This document shows, piece after piece, positions 49,109 to 60,082 of a stretch of DNA of 64,000 bases; positions within the stretch are counted from its first letter, which is position 1, and every line of letters begins with the position of its first letter. The position numbers and the translations under genes were made by a program. The DNA lies in NCBI RefSeq assembly GCF_000346465.2, contig NC_034015.1, positions 8,691,717 through 8,755,716 of the forward strand. Direction: 5' to 3'. This DNA is from Prunus persica (lineage: Eukaryota > Streptophyta > Magnoliopsida > Rosales > Rosaceae). The notes below the pieces were generated by a model, which was not told where the DNA came from, made no database searches, and worked only from the letters and a program-made list of their open reading frames with translations.

Positions 49109-49439
49109 ATAAATTATCTCCTTGAAGATGCGTAAAACTTTTATTATCTCCAGTGATTCACGGTTGATCCTCGACGACTCAGATACTCTTAACTAATTCT
49201 GAGGTGACTTCCAGGCCTAAGACAAGTCGTATCTCAATGTCTACTTACTATGACAATCAACATTATAGTAATACGCCAAGAGTTGTACCTAATCATGCAC
49301 TTATGCATTTCCTTATTCATCATTCACTTGGTTGGCGACTATGGCAAAACCTCTTCCTCTCGCTCAGCCTTGTGCTTGATATCCATGCCTCGTCCCTCGT
49401 TCTCCTTGATTCCCATTGGCGACATTTGTTGTACTTGTT

Positions 49440-49960
49440 AAGGACAAGCAACTGGGTTTGCATGTTCATGTCTTGGTTGTTTCGACAATCTTGACATCAT
49501 GGCATCGCATAGGTCAAACCTTCTTGGGCACATCGTCACAATGTGGCACACACCACATCCAAAGCATGTAACTGGTTTTTGCTTTTTATGGGCTTGACCA
49601 TTATCACTGGAACCCTCGTAGACCCTTATTTCCAAATTCCTTTTTTTTAAGATGCCTCCTTTGATCATTGATCTCCTAGATTCAACATTTCTCTATGCAC
49701 TTGTTAAATAGTATTGCTCAAGCGCATAAGCAGACTCCACGATCTCTTCATACATTTTGGATCATTGGCCTACAATATATCTATTAATTCCATCTTTCAG
49801 GCATTGTAGAAACTTCGTGGTCATTATATTTCCATATGAAACCAAAGCTTTAGCAAATTGACTCAATTTAGTAAACTTAAACACTTATTCCGCCACAGAG
49901 ATATTCTCATGCTCAAGTTTAACACACTCTTTGTCTGTTGCATAATGCTAGGAAAGTAAC
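49440..49960 (-). pseudogene. Gypsy gag fragment with zinc knuckle, - strand
   Basis: On the - strand the frame includes a retrotransposon gag-like helix region (NIMTTKFLQCLKDGINRYIV) and a CCHC knuckle, CFGCGVCHIVTMC (C-x2-C-x4-H-x4-C), with stops between. It lies just upstream, in its own sense, of the LTR-like unit at 47788-49108, so gag and an LTR remain while pol is missing. Confidence 0.6.
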
Positions 49961-49965
49961 GATCC

Positions 49966-50260
49966 TTGAGATCTAATAATGATCAAAGGAAGAATTCAAA
50001 AATAAAGGATGGCGAGGATTCTAGTGGTAGTGGTCAAGCCTAGAAGAAGCAGAAGTCAGTTATGTGTTTTGAATGTGGCGAGGTGGGCCACATAAAGACG
50101 ATGTGCCCAAGAATGTTTGACCTAGGCAATGCAATAATGTGGAGACAACCCCAACAACTGAGACTTGAGAATAGAAACATGATTGCTCGTCCTCAACAAG
50201 CACAACAAGTGCAACACAGGCCACAGAGAGAAAACCAAAGACCAAGCATGGGACATATTT
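49966..50260 (+). pseudogene. Gypsy gag fragment with zinc knuckle, + strand
   Basis: Residues MCFECGEVGHIKTMC form a CCHC knuckle, preceded by a Ser/Gly/Gln-rich linker and followed by a Gln/Arg-rich tail. Linker, knuckle and tail resemble the - strand copy at 49440-49960 but run in the opposite direction. An in-frame stop precedes the knuckle (near 50,040). Confidence 0.6.
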
Positions 50261-50275
50261 CATTGAAATCATTTG

Positions 50276-52098
50276 GCCTGCAAATGTTTCACCTTTTTTT
50301 TTTTCTTTTTCCGTTCCTACCCTGTATTGGATTCCTATTAATCACACTTTCTCTAACCTCATTTAGAGAATCTGGTTTTGTGTCCAAGTGATTTTCCATG
50401 TTTGCAACCTTTTTTTTTTTTTTTTGCCTTACTTCATTCCGATATTATTATTATTATTATTATTAAATAGAGAAGAACATGAATTGAATGTTGATTTCAA
50501 TTCGAAGATAAGGGTAACTTGTATGGTAACATATCACCTTCACATTTTGTATTATAATTTATTCATATGGCATACCATATTAACTCCTTGTTGTAAATGT
50601 ACATAGCCTTTTTTTTTTTCTTCTTCTTCCAGATGATATAGACCCTGATTTCTTGCATATTAATCATTCCTCTTTTTTTTGGTTGCTCATTCTTTTGATT
50701 GTGTACCTACAAATTATTTGATCATGCACCTACACATTTACCTATTATGTTTTATTGATAATAGGTACATTATATATATATATAAGAGGTATGTTGTTTT
50801 TATTAATGTCAATTCAGCTATTATCTCTTATTGATAATAATTTATATATTTTGTTTTTGCTCGGGTCTGATCCCTTTGAAACTTTGGCCTAGTCTGAGCT
50901 AAAAAAATTCGGGATCTAAATAGTACAATAAATCAAATTTTAAGTTTGATTAAGTAACTTGTTGAGTTGGACCCTAGTCATCAGGTTTTACTTATAAAAA
51001 TAGGGTTTTATTTATAGATTAATAAGGTGATGGGTTATTAAAAATAAATAAATAAATAAAAAGACCCATCAAGTTAAACCTCAAGAATCATTGTGAATCT
51101 TCAACCAAAAGAAAAAGAAAAAATTGTGAATCAATCATCCATCAGCAAATAAAGATATTTGACTTTTGGTTTCTTGCTAGAATCCTAGGCAAATATAAAC
51201 CAGGAGAAACATGCTGAAACCAAATGATATATTATATACATGGTTCAAAACTAAAAAAAATGACAAAAAATATTGCTTTTTTCAAATGTAGTGTAGACCA
51301 TTGATTTTTCAAACCCTGTTGGCTTCTGTCGTATAGATATTATAGATTCATTACTCTCTTTCTTACATCATCACACAATTGAAAGGTTAGTTAGACGCTC
51401 CAACTCCAAAAGGAGAAGTGTGAGAGGCATAGAGATGGAGGGACATCTGCAGAAATACAATTAAAAACGACTAGACCAAAGGAGGATTCTCATACAATAA
51501 GTTTTGACTAAAATACAGGAGAAAACTTCAATATTGCTCATTGAATCATGTCATCAACATCAACCTGATAGAAAACAAGCACATTATGGTTAAAATGTTG
51601 AGAAAATCAAACCAAATAGTGAATAAACATGTTTATAAAATAAGTTGGATCTAAACCTAAATCTTGATTCATTGTCTTGTAATGTAATCAACACAGAGAT
51701 GTTTGTCATATTATTTTAATGGACCCAATCAAACTGATCAACATGTGTAGACCATGGAGAAGCCAGCCAGCCAGCCAACATATGTGATGTGGTTGCAACC
51801 TTTTGTCTGGTAACTATAGGCTTTTCTGCAACCCCTCAAATCTCTATATGCTAACTTCTCACACATGATCACAGCTAGAAGCTAGCTAGTACTATGTTGG
51901 ACAATTAATTACAATGAGCGTGCATGCATCATGCATGCGTGCGTGAGAGGTTGAAGTTAGCAAAAGTTGGATGGGTCTCCAGAGCACAGTGAAAGAAAGA
52001 AGTCGTTTATCATAATTATTGAAGATATGGAAAGATTCATAGCAATAAAGTTTATTTTGTTACATTGTTTAGATAGTCAACACTTTCAAGGATTAGCT
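50276..52098. other. AT-rich intergenic DNA
   Basis: No genes seen. Low-complexity runs include poly-T at about 50,410-50,424, a TTA repeat at about 50,445-50,466 and TA repeats near 50,775. Confidence 0.4.
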
Positions 52099-52729
52099 CT
52101 AGGTGATTTGGTACACGAGAAAAAATAAATTTGAGTACGTTTTACCTAAAGGCAACTTACTAGGACCATCGTCGAGTAGAATAAGCGACTTAAATACAGG
52201 AGTTGACACGAGAAATAGACAATCTTCAATATTTTGAGGCAGTTGAGTCTTGAGTAATTCTCGTGTTGGCTTACCTAACAAAATAAAAGATGCACCTAAT
52301 CCATAAATTAGAACTAATGGTAGAGCTTGAACTTCATGAGACAGAGTACGATAAACAAGATGTCACTGTTGCGATTGAAGAGCCTGAACGAAACTTCATT
52401 AACACTTTTCACTTCCTCATATAATCCATCAACATAGAATTTGAAATGTATGAGTCGCACAATGAATTTTCTATTTAGTCATACAATAACAATATGGCTA
52501 TACCTTGAAAACTGCCTTCTGAATATTTTGTCAGCTCTCTCCTTAAACTCATCATGTGTATATTCGGGTTCATAATTGTATTAGAGAGAGAAAATTGAAT
52601 AAGAAAGATAAATAGCAAAAGTATCATAATGATGAAAAAGCACCTATAAAACCGGTTGGTATCCATTTCCTCCTATTCAACTATTAGACCAGACATATTA
52701 AATTTCTTTTCAGCATTGCTCAAAATTGA

Positions 52730-53026
52730 TTACCATATTTCAATATTCATTCGGGCTTCTTCTGCTGCAAGATGGATCCCTAGTGTCCCATCTATTTCCA
52801 TTGAATTTTCTATCTTTTTCTTAACATAAGTTAACATTTCGGTACATTGAATGTCATCTCCCGTCATGGCTGCAAGTATGTTATAATTATTGATTCTAAA
52901 TAATTTCTTTGCTTTTTCATTCAATATAAATGTTTTCCTTTCACTATATGTAGCTCTCGTATCAACCCAAACAAAGATTATGTGATCACATATAACAACG
53001 AGGTTTGTTATGCCACATCCCTTTAC
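52730..53026 (-). pseudogene. Possible proteasome beta-subunit-like relic
   Basis: On the - strand the frame contains GITNLVVICDHIIFVWVDTR, then ATYSERKTFILNEKAKKLFR, then NNYNILAAMTGDDIQCTEML. The order (a Gly-Thr-Thr-like start, an Asp-Thr-Arg-Ala turn, a Lys-rich step, then a Met-x-Gly-x-x-x-x-Cys helix) is like the first 60-70 residues of 20S proteasome beta subunits. Continuation at 52,730 and below decays, and a splice-like TATATAG|GTAAAG precedes it. No complete gene can be built. The identification is from memory of the fold pattern and could be wrong. Confidence 0.35.
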
Positions 53027-53097
53027 CTATATAAAAAGTTGAATTTTATTGAGTATTATTGTCTTTCCTAAAGTGAACAATTTAGACGAGTAGAATG

Positions 53098-54448
53098 TGT
53101 TATAAAACTAAAAGAAATCATAGAGAGAAGTGACATGGTAAAGAGAAAGCTTCACAACTCATTAATTTCTTGATTCCATCTATTTATAGGCTTACAAGAT
53201 AGACATAAAATACCACATTTACAACATAGATATAAGTTACCAGCACTAACTACAAATATTTAGGGCATAGGTTACATAGACTTAAAAGAGTGAAATGTTA
53301 AGAGGTATGGTGGTCATCCACCAACTAATGCATTTACATCACTCCCCCTTGGATGTCCACCATACAATGACATAATTTCCTCATTATAACCTAGTTTGAA
53401 AATCCAATGATACAAAACCAAAGCCAAGGAAAAAAGAGTGCAACATTCTTCTAAATCATTGATACGGTGTTGAACACGCTTATTATGCCTCATTAAAAGT
53501 TTGTTAGGAAAAATCCAATGGGACAAAAACCTAGTCGAAGGGAAATAGTACATTATGCATATGTCCGATGTAGTACATTGTGCAATTGTCAATATTGGAG
53601 CGGTAATACAATACATTTCTATTGTAAAACGAAATTAACTAATAATTCAACATAAATAAAATGAAATATAATAGAATAAAAAAAATGAATTGGTATAAAC
53701 GAGGAAATAACAAACTGCAAATAGAACATTGATCTTCAAGTAAAACATACCTAAGAACAATGTAAAGCAAGCCAAGGTGCCAGGGATCAAAGATTCATAA
53801 AGAAAAGATACAAACCACTACTGAAAAAAAAACTCACTTGGAGGGAATCGACTTGAGTGAGGAGCGAAGTGAGTTGTTGCTACTCGCTTGGATAGGAAGG
53901 AATCATATGTATGAGTATTAATTTATATATGAAGTATAATTGGTTAGGGTTAGAGTTATGCTTATTTCAATGGTCCAGCTAGAGGTTTTGTTTTGTTTTT
54001 TTTCCTTAAAGTGCAGATTTTTTGGGTCTAAAAGTCCAAAGGTTTTAGTCGACCATTTAAAAAAAGATGTAAAAAGAAGCGGTAATCGCCAAAAGCGCAG
54101 CTAGATTTCCATATTCACATCGGTATACCCTACGGGCCATTGAAAGCTTCCACTATTCAATGGTAAAAGCAAATGGAGGGAAAGCAATCAATATATTGAT
54201 GATTGTTATAAAATTAAACGAAATCATAAAGAGAATTGACATAGTACAAAGAAAACTTCTCAACTCGCTAATTTTTGGATTCCATCTATTTATAGGCTTA
54301 TAAGAATAGAGATTAAATACAACATTTACAACATACATATAAGTTACAAGCACTAAATACAAATATTTAGTGCATAAATTACATACACTTAAAAGAGTGG
54401 AACGCTAAGAGGTATAGTGGTCATCCACCAACTAATGCATTTACAACA
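53098..54448 (-). mobile_element. Short non-autonomous LTR retrotransposon with both LTRs
   Basis: Direct repeats of 244-245 bp (53098-53341 and 54204-54448) both begin TG and end CA. They share long stretches such as ATGGTGGTCATCCACCAACT-like ends and TCCATCTATTTATAGGCTTA. The outer pentamers GAATG (53093-53097) and TAATG (54449-54453) match at 4 of 5. On the - strand a polypurine tract, CCAAGGGGGAG, directly precedes the LTR at 53341, and a TATA box (CTATAAATAG, plus 53180-53189) lies within, fixing the orientation. The interior of about 860 bp has no gag or pol, so the element depends on others. The tract and LTR start resemble Copia elements. Confidence 0.8.
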
Positions 54449-54487
54449 TAATGAAGTATTTCAGAAGACATTAAAAAAAAAAAATAA

Positions 54488-55221
54488 TGCTAGGAATACC
54501 AAATTTATGCACCAAATTTGGATCCCAAATGATGTGACACATGCCAAGTCTAATTAAATCGCCACATGGTTGTCAGCTAGTTAAAATAAAATAAAATAAA
54601 GCCTCTGCATTTAATACTTTTAATTGGAAGAGAAAAGCAATTTTGCACCATTCCTTTCACACACTCCCTTCTTCCATTTTTTCAAGATCTCCAATCACCG
54701 TAGAACCTACCTCCAAATACTAGCCGTGAGCACATATCAAATCCATTTTCCTTTTTTTTTTCCTAGTATCCTCTCCATAGTGAAATTCATTGGGTTGCAT
54801 TTGATTTTCTAAACTTTGATTTACAATACAGGCTTTGGTTCATTAAGGAGATATAATATATGTTATTTGGACTATATATATATATATTAAAGCTTTAATA
54901 TGATTCTAAGTACGATTTTTGAGTTTAAGAAATCATATATAGTTTGATTTTTTTGTTACAAGTTTGGCAGTGTATTGATGTAGAATTTATTATATGTTGT
55001 GATTTTTCATTGTCGATGGAACAAAGTCAAATATAGGTGGTGGTGAGATATATTGTTTGCGATGGTAATTTTTGTTAATTAACATTGCATTTTAAAGTTT
55101 TTTTATTATTATTAAATGAAATACTCTAAAGATGTCACTATGTTATTAGTTTAGTATGAATGATATAGAATATGCCACATCATTAGTTTGGTGCACACAT
55201 TTGGTGTCCCTAACAGCACCC
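54488..55221. mobile_element. Inverted-repeat element, Mutator-like MITE candidate
   Basis: TGCTAGGAATACCAAATTT followed by ATGCACCAAA (left, 54488) matches, inverted, the right end CATTTGGTGTCCCTAACAGC preceded by TTTGGTGCACA (to about 55220). ATGATGTG(A/G)CA is also shared at both sides. Flanking A/T-rich nonamers AAAAAATAA and TAAAAATAA are compatible with a 9-base duplication but are low in complexity. There is no coding content. Confidence 0.5.
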
Positions 55222-56125
55222 TAAAAATAATTACCCAAAAAAAAAAAGAGATGATATGTATAAGGTTGGTCATAAAAGAAATAAGGGAAAATAAGATAGC
55301 AAAAAATGTTATACAACATTACCAAGATATACAAAATTAAAGAATCAGTAAACTAAGCATACATTCCCCCTCATGATATAAGTATCTTTATTGTATTTTT
55401 GTCAAAGATATAAGTATATATCGTAGAAGAAAAGAAAACAGTATATCTTTATAAGTAGTGATAATGTTATAAACTCTGGTTTTCTCCAAGTATGCCTATT
55501 TTGAAACTAAGTAATGCAATTTTTGGTTGATCATAGAATATGCCTCAGCCATTCTCATGTTCCACTATATATGTCAATAAGTGTATTCGATGGAACAAAT
55601 AGTATATTGCAAAACACAAGTTCAAGCTGACTACAAATATGTGCAGTTTCTTACCCACATGTGATTCAGTTTTGTTACAAATCAAAGTGCAACAAATAAA
55701 GAAAGAAAACTTGCTATGATCTGTTGTAGAAAGTAAAAAGATAGTCCCCACGTTTAAAAAATAAAAAAGAAGAAAGAATGACGTCTATGAGTGGACACAA
55801 GGGCACTACTTCTTCGCCAAGTGAACAAGAATGATGTCTACGAGTGGCCCAATCTTGCAAGTCCAATCTTTCAACTCTCCATGTGCCTTGGTTAGGGTTA
55901 TAGCATCTCATGCAAGTTGGCATCTTTATCTTCCAAAGATTTTATTTGGCATTTTTATCTTCCAAAGATTTCATCTACAAAGTTCTCCATCATGTTCTTC
56001 GTACTCAATCTTTATCCATATCATCTTTATCTACCAAAGATTTCGTTTGTGATTCATGTTATTGTAATAAATCCATAAAGGCGTTTCTACTCTTCATAGT
56101 TGCATAATTCTTGAATTAATTTATA
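55222..56125. other. AT-rich intergenic DNA
   Basis: No recognised gene. A short direct repetition of ATCTTTATCTTCCAAAGATT-like sequence appears near 55,922-56,045. Confidence 0.4.
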
Positions 56126-56130
56126 CTAGG

Positions 56131-56802
56131 GTTTGTGGTCCTGCTCATATCACTTTCTTTGATGACTTTCAATATTATATTATCTTTGTTGACCATTTCA
56201 CTAAATACATATGGCTTTATCCTCTCAAAAAGAAATCTGATGTGTTTTCTGTGTTCACCAAGTCAAGTCAGTAATTGAAAAATTCTTCAACACACATTTT
56301 GTCATCTTATACTCTGATGGTGGTGGCAAATTCATTCGACTGAAATCTTTTCTTGAATCCAATGGCATCTAACATCTCACTAGGAGTAGGCATCGAGATA
56401 AGACAACTAGAAATTGAGTCGAACAGAATTGGAACAAATTGTAAACCGAGTTGACAAAAAAGTCAAAAAACCAAACCTGACGAGGCTCACCTCAACATAA
56501 TGGATATGCTAGCATCGCGATCGTCATGTTGTCGAGACTAGGCTCACTCTCTTGTACAAAGCTTCCTTACCTTTCTTACCTACTAGATTGTTGCTTTTCA
56601 AACCGCAATCTATCTCGTTAATCTTTTCCTCACACCTATTCTCTAATATACTTCTCCATTTGAATCCTTGTTTCACCAATCACTGAATTACACTAAAATT
56701 CGTACATTTGGTTGCCTATACTACCCATGCTTATGTCCTTATTCTATCTACAAACTCAAACCTCGCTCTCGCCCACGTATTTTTGTTGAGCCTATTCTTA
56801 AC
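56131..56802 (+). pseudogene. Copia integrase relic
   Basis: On the + strand, with frame shifts, the sequence shows ITFFDDFQYYIIFVDHFTKY, then LKKKSD, YSDGGGKF and, after decay, RTFGCLYYPCLCPYS. This is the order of the Ty1/Copia integrase core and its following region. The relic ends abruptly at about 56,802, next to the Athila-type terminal sequence, so it was probably split by that insertion. Confidence 0.7.
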
Positions 56803-56810
56803 AACTAAAA

Positions 56811-59800
56811 TGAGTTATTAAAAACAGCAACTTTAATTCTCGCAAGTGCACGAACCGTTTATAGTATAGCTTATGTAAATACCAGGTCGATCCTACGGAG
56901 AATGGTAACTTGGTTCCAAGTTAAATTACTTAGAATGCTAGAAAAACATATATAGAACAAAGAAACTGACTAACTAGCTAAAGGCAAGGTCGAATTCAAC
57001 AATGCCTCTTGCTAATTACTCAAGGTCTAGGACAGAATCCTAGCACCACACACGCACTCGAAATGGGGGGTTTTGTTGTTGAAATGAAAACAAGAAAGTG
57101 AAATGAAAGTGCTCGAAAGTAAACACTGGCAGCAATCAACAAGTTGTGAAACAATGATTGAGAGGTGTTAGAGCCTTGGAATCCACCACTAGTTTTCCTA
57201 TCCAAGTTATGAATGCATAGAAATTGACTCAAGCTTCATTAACAATAGATTATCGTATACAAGCCTATGGTATCTAGGTGCAAGATGCATGATTCTCCTA
57301 AGGCATGTGATTATGCATGGTATCTACACAACACGTGATCTCTAATATGCAACCTAAGCATGGTATCTACTTAGAATAAAGCATACAAGAGTCATTAAGC
57401 TCCTTGAGAATATGATAATCACACAAGTCCTAGAACATGGTATCTGTCCTAGTCAACCTATGGTTATTAACCCCTTGAATGATTCTTAGGCCATTCATGT
57501 GTTGCTTGTGAAAGAAGAGTAGAATTGGTGAATCTAAACCCCTTCCCAACCTGTGCTAGATGCATAAAATCCTAGTTAGCTACTCCAAGAAAACATACAT
57601 CAAGCACATAATAAACTGGAGATTAACAACTTGATAATAAAAGCAAGGAAATCAATTAACTATAAAATCATCCATAACATTGAATATTCATGACTAGGGC
57701 TTCATCCTAAGCCCTAACTAAATGGATTAGTTAGACATAACTATGAATACAGAAAATAAGAAATACATAGATAGGATAAAGAGAGGAGAAGAACTAGATG
57801 ATGGCAGCAAGGAAGTTCCCAGGACAGCTCCAAGCTCCCTTGACAGCTCCAAGCTCCCTTCTCTCTTTGTGGTGAATCTGAATGTGTGTATGAGAGTAAT
57901 GGATGAAGTGAATGTGTGTGTTTGCCCTCTCTACTTGAATGAGTGTGCAACTCTCTATTTATAGAGGGAAATTTCGTGCTCCCCTTTGGCTGGTGAAGCA
58001 CACCTCTCTTAGCTGCTCCCAACTGCTCCAGCTGCCCATACTTGCCAACTGCTCCAGCTGCCCATACTTGCCAACTACTCCAGCTGACAAATACATGCTT
58101 TGGTATGGTTTCTTTATGGAAAGCTTGACTTTTGTTCATCTTTCTGAGCTTCTGAGCTGATTTGACTCCCATGTGTGGCTGCCCATACAACACATGGCTC
58201 TAGGGATGTAGCCACATTAAATGTGATGGCAGCCAACATGACATTTCTGTGAACTTAGTTCAGTCTTTGACGTGTTGAGGGCTCCAGATTTATCCAATTG
58301 GGCTGAAATTTGGATATGTTATAATAGACACCCATAGGAACAACTTCTATGAATGATGTCTCCTCATCCGACCTGTGTAAGTTACTGAAATGAGGCCTGC
58401 AAGATGACCTACGAAACTAGACTGACAAGGAGTGTGGCACAAATTGGTTTTGTCTTTAAGCTCATATTCCTCTTGTGCCACTCAGCCTTTAACATGCATG
58501 AATTGTATCAAATGTCATCCCCTTGCTGTCTTAACCTACAAAGCACACAAACATAGGTAAGAGACTCAAAATAAAGAGAAGCTAACAAAATTACTAAGGA
58601 AACAGGAAATAAGCAACTAGCCTTCCAAACAATATCCTCAAAGAATCACCAACGTATATGGTCCCAAAGAAACACAACAATCACAATCTAAGTTCCACAC
58701 ATGATTCAAGGGTAACCAAAGCTCACAATGACATCCTTAAGTGTAGTGTGTGAATTCCGAATCAGTACAACACCTGCAACTCAGATAAGTACATGCGCAC
58801 ACACTTAGAGCAAAATCAAGAATTCCGAACCCCATAAGCTCATTATCAAATCAGCTCTCCACAGTAATACCATACAATACCAAGGATCAAAAGGACTTTG
58901 CAAGGGTTGTAATGAGGATTAGGGTAGTGGTTGAATGGAAGAGGGGATATGGATATATAACAACATCTTGAGCACAACAAAAGCATAGGTAAGAGCATGA
59001 GAGATTACTGAACTTTGTAACAAGCAAGGAACACATACATGAGCATATTTTCAACATAATTTCAGCACCTTCATATCTGTTTCTTTGGCCTAATTTTGTG
59101 GCTCTTTACCCTAGATCACCATGATCTTCTCTTTTATAACACCCTAGGGCCGTGACTACATTGGTCACACTTCATTACCTCTTTTGATTAGTTACCAATA
59201 CCCCCAAATTTATTTCTTTTCAACACTTGGGTTATGGCACTAATGATTCACTTTTGCTCCAAAAACCTTCCATTCTTTATAACTCTCTTTTGAAGATAAC
59301 TTTAATTGCTCATAGAATAAGTAAGAATAAGAAAACAGAGGTTCATTATGGTAAGAATGGTTTACACAAAGAAAGGCTTAACGTAGGCTCAAATGGGTTG
59401 ACTAGGGATGAATACATGTAGAGGGATTGTTAGAAAAGCTCAAACGGTTCAAACATGGCCTAAATCACTTCCTAAGCATTGTATGGCAACAAAATGTCTC
59501 AAGAGATATTCAAATAAGTTCTAGAGTACGAAACCAAGATCTGAGATAAGTAGAATTGCATATCGTCTCCAAGTAGCAAGAAATTGGACTAACTCGGCAA
59601 AGTGCTCAATAAGTGCAAGGATGACATGCAAGACAGAGTTAACTCAAAACCACACAAAGTCCTTAAACAATGACTATCAATTTCTGAGAAACCATATTAG
59701 TATTAGATCCAAGTCTTATCATAGGTGTTTGGAAGGATAACGAAACAAGACACAAAATCCTGCGTTTTTGGCCATTAGATACACTCAAAATTTTAAAATT

Positions 59801-59829
59801 TGACAATTTGAAAGAACATAACTAAATCA
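56811..59829 (-). mobile_element. 3' LTR and adjoining sequence of the Athila-like element
   Basis: On the - strand the polyprotein is followed by non-coding sequence and a polypurine tract, TTTGGGGGGA (plus 59831-59840). A possible LTR starts TGATTTAGTT at 59829. A TATA box, CTATAAATAG, lies at plus 57955-57964, and the far end shows CGTGCACTTGCGAG as in the LTR-like unit near 47,800. A span of about 3 kb is long for one LTR, so extra untranslated or inserted DNA may be included. Confidence 0.5.
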
Positions 59830-60082
59830 TTCCCCCCAAACTTAAATGAAACATCGTCCTCAATGTTTAGAGTGTAAGAAAAAGCAATGCCACATAAATG
59901 AAAGGAAAGAAGACAAGGGAAAGACATAACCAAAGGTTAGATTTCAGAAAAACTCCCCTTTGAAGCGATTAGGATGCAAGCAAGCTTCCTCGCATTTCTA
60001 TCTTCTCCTCATCACCTTGGGTTGCCTCCCAAGAAGTGCTAAGTTTCACGTCTTCAGCCGGACATCCAAACTCTGGTGAGCT

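Noticed and set aside
57741..58193. A - strand frame of 150 codons
   Set aside because: It lies in LTR-like sequence next to a TATA box, contains short tandem repetition (GCAGCTGGAGCAGTTGG), and matches no family.
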